Source of the DNA: Algoriphagus sp.
GTDB lineage: Bacteria > Bacteroidota > Bacteroidia > Cytophagales > Cyclobacteriaceae
DNA: 38,548 nucleotides
Direction of reading: 5' to 3'
Assembly (NCBI GenBank): GCA_030833985.1
Contig: JAURGC010000003.1
Span: 1-38,548, forward strand
Part shown: in pieces, positions 1 to 9,168 of the stretch
Position numbering within the stretch: the first letter of the stretch is position 1
How the letters are laid out: every line of letters begins with the position of its first letter
Notes under the pieces: generated by a model
Databases searched by the model: none
What the model saw: the letters and a program-made list of their open reading frames with translations, nothing else
What the model was told of the DNA's origin: nothing
Program-made: the position numbers and the translations under genes

Positions 1-2
1 TT

Positions 3-287
3 AAAATCCCTACGCTACTCGCAGTAGGAACTACTTACTTACCTACCAAAAATTTGGAGCTCCATAGCGAAGTGGAAAAAGAAGTCCAGTCCCCTCCAAT
101 TTTTAAAGTTGGAATTCAGTACCAATTAGAACGCTGGATTTTTCTACGAACAGGCCTAACCTCCTATCCAACTGCCCTTTACTTTGGAATTGGATTGTAT
201 ACAAAAAATTTTGGGCTTGATTATGCCCTAGGTCAATCCTCTCCATTAGGCAACACCCACCACCTCAGCCTTCATTTAAAGCGCTAA
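3..287 (+). CDS. C-terminal fragment of a beta-barrel-like outer membrane protein (5' truncated by the window edge)
   Basis: Frame is open from position 3 to the stop at 285-287. The ORF track's TTG at 54 is internal. Alternating hydrophobic/aromatic strands (YFGIGLYTKNFGLDYAL...HHLSLHLKR). Confidence 0.6.
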   Translation, partial: KIPTLLAVGTTYLPTKNLELHSEVEKEVQSPPIFKVGIQYQLERWIFLRTGLTSYPTALYFGIGLYTKNFGLDYALGQSSPLGNTHHLSLHLKR

Positions 288-290
288 CCC

Positions 291-2372
291 ATGAAAAAGA
301 TAATCACGGTGCTAGTGTTTTGGTTGCTTTGTCATGCCCTTTACGCTCAAGATAAACCTGTAAGAATTCCAGATATCCAAAATGTGATGGAGCATCTATA
401 CCCTTTCCAGGAAGAAGAGTTGGAATACGAATCCTTGTACGAACAATTACTGGAATTGTATCAAAAACCATTGGAAATCAATACAGTTACTATCGAAGAA
501 TTGATAGCCACACATTTACTTACCCCAGTACAAGCACAAACGCTACTAGAGTACCGAGAAACTATTGGTCCTTTTATTTCCACGTACGAACTACAATCTC
601 TCCCAACTTGGGATAGACTTACCCTTCAACTTATTTTACCTTTTTTGACCCTAGAAACTCAGAGATTAACACCGACATCTTTTTTGGAAGGATTAAAGGA
701 AGGAACGTCCAATGTTCTGATGCGACACCGAAAAACCTGGCAACTTCGCGAGGGTTTTCGTTTCAAGGATGCCACTGCTACAAGCACAAGCTACCTAGGA
801 GGACCACATGAATGGGCTATTCGATATAGAAACCAATATCCCAAGGAGCATAGCTTAGGGTTTATGTTAGAAAAAGATGCGGGAGAGGCAGGAATTTGGG
901 ATCCAAAAACCAATCGGTATGGGTTTAATTTTGCTTCTTTTCATTGGGTGAGGTACAATTTCAAAAAATGGAAAACACTAACTCTGGGTGATTATCAAGC
1001 AAGCTTCGGTCAAGGTTTGGTATTTGGAGCTGGCTTTAGTTTGGGAAAAGGAGCTGAAAGTATCACTTCAGTTAGAAGAAGTAGCCGAGGGCTCCTACCC
1101 TATACAGCAAGCCAAGAACAGGGTTTTTTTCGAGGATTAGGGGTTAGTCGTTCTTGGAGAAATTGGCATTGTAGTCTTCTACTTTCCTCAGTAAGCAAGG
1201 ACGGAAGACTTACAAACCCAATGGATTCTTTGGACTTGAATGCCCCTCAAATCAGCAGTCTTCCGATGTCTGGTTTACACCGTACTCCCATCGAACTTTC
1301 TGTTAAAAACCAAGTTCGAGAATCAAATGTAGGAGGAAACATCCACTTCCAACCCAGTACAGCGAAATGGACCCTAGGAGTCAATGGGTTAGTTACCCAA
1401 TTGAGCCTACCTCTCCATCCTTCACCAACGCGTTACAACACTTTTGATTTCTCAGGAAATAAGAATAAGGTTGCTAGCATGTATTTTAATTATTCCTGGA
1501 AAAATTTTATGTTTTTTGGAGAAACAGCACGATCCAGTAGTGCTGGAACAGGCTCAGTAATAGGTGCAATAGGTAGCTTAAGTAAATCGATTGACCTATC
1601 CCTTGCTTGGAGAAAATATGCAAGGAATTTCCATAGCTTCTATGCAACTGCCTTTTCAGAGAGTACACAACCCAGTAATGAACAAGGATTATACCTTGGT
1701 TTTCAACTAAAACCCTCAAACAATCTTAAATTCAACGCCTATTTCGATTTTTTTTCATTTCCATGGCTAAAATTCCGTGTGTACGCACCTAGTAAGGGGC
1801 AAGAATGGCTGGCTCGATGGAGCTATCAACCCAATAAAAATACTAGAGCTACCCTTCAATTTAAACAAGAAAAAAAACTTCGAAACTGGAACGAAGAGGA
1901 AGAAAATAACAGGACCTACCAATTAAAAAATATCCTTAAAAGTCAGGCTCATGCTAGTTTGACAGTCGATTTATCGACCAAATTTTCCTTTCGGTCTCAA
2001 CTGTTTTGGAATGGTGTCAAAATTGAGCATGACCCATCTCGAGGATGGATGCTAGTTCAAGCTTTTTCGTACAAGCAGTCTAATTGGAAGATCACAACTA
2101 GCTTCGGACTTTTTGATACGGAATCCTTTGATAATCGAATCTATGCTTACGAACAAAATGCTTTTGGAACTTTTGCAATTCCGGCTTTCTCTGGAGTTGG
2201 AAGTCGACAATACATCTTAGTTCACTGCCAAATCCACCCAAAACTTACTGTCTATGTTCGTTGGGCCCAAACCTTTTATGCGGATCGGGCATCCATTAGT
2301 TCTGGCACCCAAACCATCCAAGGTCCCAAACAGACCGATACAGTTTTGGTTCTTCGTTACGCACTTCATTAA
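291..2372 (+). CDS. Helix-hairpin-helix domain protein with signal peptide and predicted C-terminal beta-barrel
   Basis: Signal peptide MKKIITVLVFWLLCHALYAQ; HHH-like segments (PLEINTVTIEELIATHLLTPVQAQTLLEYRETIGPFISTYELQSLP), then about 550 aa of beta-strand-rich sequence. Starts 3 nt after the previous stop. Confidence 0.75.
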   Translation: MKKIITVLVFWLLCHALYAQDKPVRIPDIQNVMEHLYPFQEEELEYESLYEQLLELYQKPLEINTVTIEELIATHLLTPVQAQTLLEYRETIGPFISTYELQSLPTWDRLTLQLILPFLTLETQRLTPTSFLEGLKEGTSNVLMRHRKTWQLREGFRFKDATATSTSYLGGPHEWAIRYRNQYPKEHSLGFMLEKDAGEAGIWDPKTNRYGFNFASFHWVRYNFKKWKTLTLGDYQASFGQGLVFGAGFSLGKGAESITSVRRSSRGLLPYTASQEQGFFRGLGVSRSWRNWHCSLLLSSVSKDGRLTNPMDSLDLNAPQISSLPMSGLHRTPIELSVKNQVRESNVGGNIHFQPSTAKWTLGVNGLVTQLSLPLHPSPTRYNTFDFSGNKNKVASMYFNYSWKNFMFFGETARSSSAGTGSVIGAIGSLSKSIDLSLAWRKYARNFHSFYATAFSESTQPSNEQGLYLGFQLKPSNNLKFNAYFDFFSFPWLKFRVYAPSKGQEWLARWSYQPNKNTRATLQFKQEKKLRNWNEEEENNRTYQLKNILKSQAHASLTVDLSTKFSFRSQLFWNGVKIEHDPSRGWMLVQAFSYKQSNWKITTSFGLFDTESFDNRIYAYEQNAFGTFAIPAFSGVGSRQYILVHCQIHPKLTVYVRWAQTFYADRASISSGTQTIQGPKQTDTVLVLRYALH

Positions 2373-2434
2373 TTTTTTCATGAGGAGTAGGATACCAAAC
2401 TTGCTTTTTAATAAATTGACAAAAAAATAAGTCC

Positions 2435-4843
2435 ATGAAAAGAATTGCTCTTTTACTCCTAATCGCCTTGGTACAGCAAAGCTGGAGCCTTGCCCAAGAC
2501 TTTACAAAAATGACTAAAAAGGAAGGGTTTGTTCCCTTCTACCTAGACGAAGAAAAAGGAAAAATTTACTTAGAAATCAATACCCTCAACCAAGAATTGC
2601 TCTATGTCAATACTTTGACTGCGGGTATTGGATCCAACGACATCGGACTGGATAGAGGAAAACTTGGAGATACCCGGGTAGTTGAATTTCGAAAAGCAGG
2701 GAATAAAATCACGATGGTTCATAAGAATTACGACTACCGTGCTTACACCAATAACCCTTATGAAGCCAAATCTATTCAAGATGCCTTTGCGGAATCAACA
2801 CTTTGGGGTTTTGAAATAGTAAAAACAGATGGGGCAACCTTCTTCGTAGATGGAACCAACTTTTTTCTCCAAGATGTACATGGAGTGGGCGAAACTTTAG
2901 CCCGATCTCGACAAGGAAATTACAAAGTAGATGCAAGCCGCTCTACCTTGTATTACCCAACTACCAAAAACTATCCGAAAAACACAGAAGTTGAAGCTAC
3001 AATCACGCTAACTGGAACTGGAGCAGGAGGCAATTTGCGCTCTGTAACTCCTAGTCCTGATGCAGTGACAGTCCGAATGCGGCATTCTTTAATTGAGTTA
3101 CCTCCGCTCTATGCTACGAGGGAATTTGATCCGCGAGCAGGTTACTTTTTCATTAGCTACCAGGATTATACTACACCTATAGATCAACCCTTGATCAAGC
3201 GGTTTATCTCTAGACACCGATTGGAGAAAAAAGACCCAATGGCGGCTGTTTCTGAAGTAATAGAACCCATTGTCTATTACTTAGATCGAGGCACCCCTGA
3301 GCCTGTAGCCAGTGCGCTTATTGAAGGGGGAAATTGGTGGGCACAAGCCTTTGAAGCTGCCGGATTCAAAAATGCATTTCGAGTAGAACTTGCTCCAGAG
3401 GGAATGGACCTAAATGATGTTCGGTACAACGTGATCCAATGGATACATAGATCAACTAGAGGATGGTCTTACGGCTCTAGCATCCGTGATCCACGAACAG
3501 GAGAAATCCTAAAGGGACAAGTATCTTTGGGATCCTTGCGGGTTAGACAGGATTACCTGATTGCACAAGGTCTTTTGCAGCCATTTGAAGGAGAAAATGA
3601 GGCAGATCCCAAGTTAATGGAATTTGCTTTAAATCGATTGAAGCAACTTTCTGCTCACGAAATCGGGCATACCATTGGTTTGGCACATAGCTATGCTACT
3701 TCAGCTGCAGGACGCTCTTCCGTAATGGACTATCCTTATCCCTTGATCAGCCTAGACGAAAAAGGAAATGTAGATTTTGGAGATGCCTATGACCAAAAAA
3801 TCGGTGAATGGGACAAGCTGGCTATCACCTACGGCTATGGGCAACCCGCTGCTAACGAAACGGAGGAAGCGTTTTTAGAGAAAATGCTGCAATCCACCTA
3901 TGCCGCAGGCTATGAATTTATTACCGATTCCGATTCCAGAAATCCAAGTGGAGTTCATCCTCGCTCTCACCTTTGGGACAATGGGGCTTCTGCTTCGGAA
4001 GAACTTAAACGAATGTTGGACTTGCGTCAAAAGCGCATGCAAACTTTCGGACTCAACGCGATCAAATCTGGTGAACCACAAGCCCTTCTCGAAGAGGTAT
4101 TTGTACCGCTCTACCTGATGCACCGCTACCAGTTGGAAGCAACTAGCAAATTGGTTGGAGGACTAGATTATACGTATAAAATCAAGGGAGACAACCAACC
4201 TAATCACCAATGGATCCCTGCAAAAAGTCAACAAGAGGCTTTAGACGCACTGCTCTTGTCCATTAGTACCGCACAACTGGAAATACCTGCTTCTATATTG
4301 GCCCTAATTCCACCGCGACCCTATGGTTATGGAAAAAATAGGGAAACCTTCACTTCTAGAACAGGACCGGTATTTGATCCTATTGCCCCTGCAGAAAATG
4401 TGATTGATGCTACCTTCACTTTTCTTTTTGAGGCTGGAAGAGCAAATCGAATTTACATGCAACAACTTCAAGATAAATCCTTGCCAGGCTTAGAAAGCGT
4501 TTTGGAGAAGGTGAGTAATCAAGTATTCAGTAATGCCCTACCAAAAGGACTTGGTTTAGAAATTAAGCTCGTTACAGAGGCCAAATTGGTAGATAATTTG
4601 ATAGCCTTATCGAAGAATGCAGGTGCTTCTCAAACCGTTCGGGCTCTGGTGAGAAAACATTTGCTCCAACTAAGCAAGTTAACTGGTTCATCCTCGACCT
4701 TAATGCAAGCACATCGTGAGTACTTGACGCAAAAGATTGAGGCCTACCTCAGCCTGCCAGAGGAATTGACTCCACAGCAGGTTCTCAGCATCCCAGATGG
4801 GGCTCCTATCGGTATGGAAGCTATGACTTGTGACTTCCACTAA
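2435..4843 (+). CDS. Secreted zinc-dependent metalloprotease (DUF5117/DUF5118-type metzincin)
   Basis: Signal peptide; HEIGHTIGLAHSY zinc site followed by a Met-turn-like SSVMDYPYP. Confidence 0.9.
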   Translation: MKRIALLLLIALVQQSWSLAQDFTKMTKKEGFVPFYLDEEKGKIYLEINTLNQELLYVNTLTAGIGSNDIGLDRGKLGDTRVVEFRKAGNKITMVHKNYDYRAYTNNPYEAKSIQDAFAESTLWGFEIVKTDGATFFVDGTNFFLQDVHGVGETLARSRQGNYKVDASRSTLYYPTTKNYPKNTEVEATITLTGTGAGGNLRSVTPSPDAVTVRMRHSLIELPPLYATREFDPRAGYFFISYQDYTTPIDQPLIKRFISRHRLEKKDPMAAVSEVIEPIVYYLDRGTPEPVASALIEGGNWWAQAFEAAGFKNAFRVELAPEGMDLNDVRYNVIQWIHRSTRGWSYGSSIRDPRTGEILKGQVSLGSLRVRQDYLIAQGLLQPFEGENEADPKLMEFALNRLKQLSAHEIGHTIGLAHSYATSAAGRSSVMDYPYPLISLDEKGNVDFGDAYDQKIGEWDKLAITYGYGQPAANETEEAFLEKMLQSTYAAGYEFITDSDSRNPSGVHPRSHLWDNGASASEELKRMLDLRQKRMQTFGLNAIKSGEPQALLEEVFVPLYLMHRYQLEATSKLVGGLDYTYKIKGDNQPNHQWIPAKSQQEALDALLLSISTAQLEIPASILALIPPRPYGYGKNRETFTSRTGPVFDPIAPAENVIDATFTFLFEAGRANRIYMQQLQDKSLPGLESVLEKVSNQVFSNALPKGLGLEIKLVTEAKLVDNLIALSKNAGASQTVRALVRKHLLQLSKLTGSSSTLMQAHREYLTQKIEAYLSLPEELTPQQVLSIPDGAPIGMEAMTCDFH

Positions 4844-4878
4844 GTAAAGGCCAGGAATTCCTGGCCTTTACTTTTATT
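4844..4878 (+). terminator. Rho-independent terminator of the metalloprotease gene
   Basis: Perfect 28-nt palindrome GTAAAGGCCAGGAATTCCTGGCCTTTAC (4844-4871) followed by TTTTATT, directly after the stop codon. Confidence 0.85.
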
Positions 4879-4990
4879 AGAGCGACTATTCAATTTGAGA
4901 TCCATTTCAAGGTTAATTCAACTACAAATCGGTAATTTTACAGGCAACAATTCACCAATCTCCAAAACACTCCCACCACAAATCCATTTC

Positions 4991-7030
4991 ATGAGTAATC
5001 CCCTCCTTTCTTCGTTTACCACCCCTTTCAATACAGCCCCTTTTCCAGCAATTTTAAATGAACACTTTCAACCCGCATTTGTCGCTGCAATTCAGGAGGC
5101 AAAAGGAGAAATTGAAGCAATCAAACGGGAATCCTTACCCACCTTTGAAAATACGGTGGAAGCCTTAGAAAAAAGTGGGAAACAACTAGGGGTCCTATCG
5201 GCTTTATTTTTTAACCTAAATTCTGCAGAAACGAATGCTGAACTACAAGGACTTGCCAGAGAGATTTCTCCACTTCTAACTACACATGCGAATGATATTT
5301 TATTAGATAAAGAACTATTTCAACGCATTTCACAGGTTTTTGAGCAAAGAGAACAACTTTCCCTAACTGCTGAGCAAACAACGCTCCTAGAAAAAACATA
5401 CAAATCTTTTGTGCGCAATGGAGCCCAGCTAGGAAAAGAAGCTGCGGATACACTTCGAAAAATTGACCAAGAATTGGCGCAACTTAGTCTTCAATTTGGA
5501 GAAAACGTATTGGCAGAGACCAATAAATTTATTCACTTGGTAGCTAATTTAAGTGAACTTGAAGGCCTTCCTAAGGGTGCGTTGGATGCTGCAGCACAAC
5601 TTGCAGAAGAAAAGGGAAAAACTGGTAGCTGGGCATTTTCCTTGGATTATCCTTCCTACATTCCGGTGATGACCTACGCCAAAAACAGAAACTTGAGAAA
5701 AGCATTGTTTATGGCATTCAATACCAAATGTGCCAAGCAAGATGAGTTAGACAACCAAAACATCATAAAGCAATTGGTATCCTTAAGACACCAACGAGCG
5801 CAACTTCTGGGTTATGAAAACCATGCCCACTTTACTTTGGAAGAACGCATGGCTAAAAGCCCAATCACAGTTTTTGACTTTTTAAATTCTCTTTTAGAAA
5901 AAGCCAAGCCCAAAGCCTTACTTGATGTCCAGGAAGTGGCAGACCTAGCTAAAAAAATAGACCAGTTGACTACTTTGGAAAAATGGGATTTCGCCTACTA
6001 TTCTGAATTACTCAAAAAAGAAAAATATGCTCTAGATGAAGAAGAACTTCGTCCTTACTTCAGTTTAGAAAATGTGATTTCTGGAGTATTTGCTACTGCT
6101 TCGCGTTTATTTGGCCTTCGCTTTGTCCCTAATCGAGAAATTCCAGTCTACCACCCTGAGGTGACTGCTTACGAGGTGTATGACCGAGACAATAGGTTTT
6201 TATCCGTGTTTTACGCAGACTTCTTCCCGAGACCTGGAAAAAGAAATGGGGCTTGGATGACTTCCTATAAAGGACAATATTTTGAACAAGGAATCGATCA
6301 CCGACCCCATATTTCCATTGTTTGCAATTTCACCAAGCCTACCAAAACCAGTCCTAGCCTACTTACTTTCAACGAAGTTACCACCCTCTTCCATGAGTTT
6401 GGACATGCCTTACACGGCATGATGGCTAGAGGAATATACGAAAGTCTATCAGGAACAAGTGTATTCTGGGATTTTGTAGAACTCCCTTCTCAGATCTTTG
6501 AAAACTGGTGTTATGAAAAAGATTGCCTTGACCTGTTTGCGAAGCACTACCAAACGGGAGAGCCCATACCTAGTGATTTAGTAGCTAAAATCAAGAAAGC
6601 TGCTAATTTCCAGCAAGGGTATATGACACTTCGCCAATTGAGTTTTGCCTTATTAGATATGGCTTACCATAGCCAAGACCCAGGTCAAATCCACGATATC
6701 AAAGCCTTTGAATCGCAGGTATTGAAAGGGACCGAGCTGCTGCCAAGCGTTGAAAATACACGCATCAGCACCAGTTTTTCCCATATTTTTCAAGGAGGAT
6801 ATGCTTCGGGGTATTACAGCTACAAATGGGCCGAAGTTCTCGATGCAGATGCCTTTGAATTATTTCAAGAAAAAGGAATATTTGATTCATCTACGGCCAC
6901 TTCCTTCGAAAAAAACATCCTATCTGCCGGAGGTAGTGAACATCCTTCCCTTCTCTATGCGCGATTTAGAGGGAGAGATCCAAAACCAGATGCACTATTA
7001 AAACGTAGTGGACTAGTAACCAGCAAGTAA
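4991..7030 (+). CDS. M3 family metallopeptidase (oligopeptidase A / dipeptidyl carboxypeptidase-like)
   Basis: HEFGHALHGM zinc motif and M3-like architecture. ATG at 4991 (MSNPLLSSFTTPFNTAPFPAI) preferred to the upstream TTG at 4895. Confidence 0.9.
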   Translation: MSNPLLSSFTTPFNTAPFPAILNEHFQPAFVAAIQEAKGEIEAIKRESLPTFENTVEALEKSGKQLGVLSALFFNLNSAETNAELQGLAREISPLLTTHANDILLDKELFQRISQVFEQREQLSLTAEQTTLLEKTYKSFVRNGAQLGKEAADTLRKIDQELAQLSLQFGENVLAETNKFIHLVANLSELEGLPKGALDAAAQLAEEKGKTGSWAFSLDYPSYIPVMTYAKNRNLRKALFMAFNTKCAKQDELDNQNIIKQLVSLRHQRAQLLGYENHAHFTLEERMAKSPITVFDFLNSLLEKAKPKALLDVQEVADLAKKIDQLTTLEKWDFAYYSELLKKEKYALDEEELRPYFSLENVISGVFATASRLFGLRFVPNREIPVYHPEVTAYEVYDRDNRFLSVFYADFFPRPGKRNGAWMTSYKGQYFEQGIDHRPHISIVCNFTKPTKTSPSLLTFNEVTTLFHEFGHALHGMMARGIYESLSGTSVFWDFVELPSQIFENWCYEKDCLDLFAKHYQTGEPIPSDLVAKIKKAANFQQGYMTLRQLSFALLDMAYHSQDPGQIHDIKAFESQVLKGTELLPSVENTRISTSFSHIFQGGYASGYYSYKWAEVLDADAFELFQEKGIFDSSTATSFEKNILSAGGSEHPSLLYARFRGRDPKPDALLKRSGLVTSK

Positions 7031-7069
7031 ATCCCCCCTCTCACCTTTTTCTTACTTAATAATCTTTAC

Positions 7070-8170
7070 ATGAGCTCAAAAACACTCCCACTCCCCCCCT
7101 ATCTTAAGGTATTGGCAGTTTTGGCTTTATTGATTGTGGTGATTTTCGTTTTAATTGTGGGGAAATCTATCCTTATCCCTTTGGCCATGGGAGCATTTTT
7201 CGCAGTACTATTTACTCCGCTATGTTTGTATTTAGAAAAAATTAACTTTTCTAGAATCCTTTCCTGCATAGTATCCCTGCTATGTATGATTGGAATCGGG
7301 TTTGGATTATTGAGTTTTATCGTGAGCAACCTAATTAGTTTTTCTAAAGATTTTGCTAACGTATCTATTCGAATCAGTAGCTTGATAGAACAAGTAGATG
7401 AGTTTACAAGCTCGAAATTGGGTTTTCAGCAAAAACTGGTCGATGAATTGGACCCCAATGCCCTGCTTGCCTTGGTCAATGAAAATAGTGGGAGCATTTC
7501 TAAATTTGCCATCAATGCCATCGGATCCCTGAGTAGTCTTGTTTTGATTCCTGTGTTTATGTTTTTCTTTCTTCTCTACAGGGATCACTTAGTACAAGTC
7601 ATAATTTCCATGTACCAGGATACTAAACCGGAACTAGTTAAATCACAAATTATTAGGTTGCGTAAAGTAGTGTTAAACTATATTTCAGGGGTAGGTAAAG
7701 TAATGGTCATTCTTGCCCTACTTAACATCACTGCCTATACGCTAATTGGTGTAGATCACGCCATTTTTTTCGGACTTATTGGTGCCATTTTAAACATCAT
7801 TCCTTACATAGGCCCATTTATTGGAGCCTTACTTCCAATGAGTTATGCATTTTTGACGATGAACAACCTACTCTCCCCACTGTTGATTCTTGGGGCATAC
7901 CAAGCTATTCAACTCTTGGAGGGGAATATTTTAACCCCAAAGATTGTAGGAAACCAAGTGAATTTGAATGCCTTCATTACCTTTCTAGGTCTATTTTTGG
8001 GCGCCTCTATTTGGGGAGTAGCAGGAATGATTTTGATCATTCCTATGTTAGCTATTTTACGTGAAATATTTGACTTGTCTAATTCCACGAAGCCTTTTGC
8101 TCTGCTACTGGGAGAAGAACCAAAGGCAATAAAATCCAAACCAACTTCTGATGAAAATAAAAATTCCTAA
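7070..8170 (+). CDS. AI-2E family transporter / PerM-like permease (copy 1)
   Basis: Multi-TM protein with family-typical NIIPYIGPFIGALLP and GNILTPKIVGNQVNLNAF segments. Confidence 0.88.
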   Translation: MSSKTLPLPPYLKVLAVLALLIVVIFVLIVGKSILIPLAMGAFFAVLFTPLCLYLEKINFSRILSCIVSLLCMIGIGFGLLSFIVSNLISFSKDFANVSIRISSLIEQVDEFTSSKLGFQQKLVDELDPNALLALVNENSGSISKFAINAIGSLSSLVLIPVFMFFFLLYRDHLVQVIISMYQDTKPELVKSQIIRLRKVVLNYISGVGKVMVILALLNITAYTLIGVDHAIFFGLIGAILNIIPYIGPFIGALLPMSYAFLTMNNLLSPLLILGAYQAIQLLEGNILTPKIVGNQVNLNAFITFLGLFLGASIWGVAGMILIIPMLAILREIFDLSNSTKPFALLLGEEPKAIKSKPTSDENKNS

Positions 8171-9086
8171 ACTCCTACTGATAACTACCCTGATTTTTTG
8201 GATGGGATGCGATAGCATAGATGATAAAAAAGGTAGGTTCTTGCTCAAAGGCAACAAAAAAATGGAAGAAAATGATCCAAAGACAGCGTTGGGATTTTAT
8301 GAGGAAGCAATCGCTCTGGATTCCAATTTTGTGGACGCTTACTACAACAAAGGAATGGCACATATCCGACTAAACCAATTGGAAGCTGCTATTCAAGATT
8401 TCAGTGCTGCATTACAAAAAAAATCAGACTATACAGATGCACTTTTCCAGCGGGGATTAGCTTATTTAGACTTAGGTGCCAGTTACAATGCAAAAGAAGA
8501 TGGAGAACGGATGGTGAACCAAAATCCAAAAGATTGGAGATCCTATTTTTTAAAAGGGCTCACTGAAGAAAAACTAAAAAATTACGAGGAGGCCTTACAA
8601 TCTTTTCAAAAAGCCGTTGAATTAGATCCGAAAAATTCAGACCTCTACGTAAATCAGGCCACCATCCATTTCTACCAAAAAGAATACGAATCCGCCCTAT
8701 CCCTTTTGATTAAGGCAGAAGAAATTAATCCCTTGGAACCCAACTTACATAACCTGAGGTCCATGATCTTGTTTGAGGAAGAAAACTACGAAGAAGCCCT
8801 TCAAGCAGTAGAGAAGGCCATCACTCTTGATAATCGACAAGCGTATTTTTACAACAACCAAGGATTGTATCTCCTCTATTTAAATCAATTAGAGGAAGGC
8901 CTGACATTCATCAACCAAAGTTTGGCAATGGATAACAAAAACCCCTTTGCACTTCGGAACAAAGGAATTTACTATACCCTCACAGAAAAAAAGATTGAAG
9001 CTTTGAGTTTTTTAGAAGAATTGGCAATCAGCTATCCTGAGATGGACTTGGTCCAAGAATACCTAATTAAAGCAAAAGCCTTGTAA
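8151..9086 (+). CDS. Tetratricopeptide-repeat lipoprotein
   Basis: Lipobox-like signal (LLLITTLIFWMGC) and tandem TPRs (ALGFYEEAIALDSNFVDAYYNKGMAHIRLNQ...). Overlaps the upstream gene by 20 nt. Confidence 0.88.
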   Translation: MKIKIPKLLLITTLIFWMGCDSIDDKKGRFLLKGNKKMEENDPKTALGFYEEAIALDSNFVDAYYNKGMAHIRLNQLEAAIQDFSAALQKKSDYTDALFQRGLAYLDLGASYNAKEDGERMVNQNPKDWRSYFLKGLTEEKLKNYEEALQSFQKAVELDPKNSDLYVNQATIHFYQKEYESALSLLIKAEEINPLEPNLHNLRSMILFEEENYEEALQAVEKAITLDNRQAYFYNNQGLYLLYLNQLEEGLTFINQSLAMDNKNPFALRNKGIYYTLTEKKIEALSFLEELAISYPEMDLVQEYLIKAKAL

Positions 9087-9112
9087 TGGGGGATTCAAAG
9101 AAAAGTAGAGGT

Positions 9113-9150
9113 AAAAAAAGCCGTAACGAAAAATCGTTACGGCTTTTTTT
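9113..9150. terminator. Bidirectional terminator between the TPR gene and aconitase
   Basis: AAAAAAAGCCGTAACGA-AAAA-TCGTTACGGCTTTTTTT, a perfect stem with T tracts on both strands, between convergent genes. Confidence 0.92.
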
Positions 9151-9168
9151 ATTTTTCATCACAATAAA

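Noticed and set aside
7070-8170. AI-2 quorum-sensing system
   Set aside because: Only the permease family name suggests this; no luxS, lsr or sensor genes in the window.
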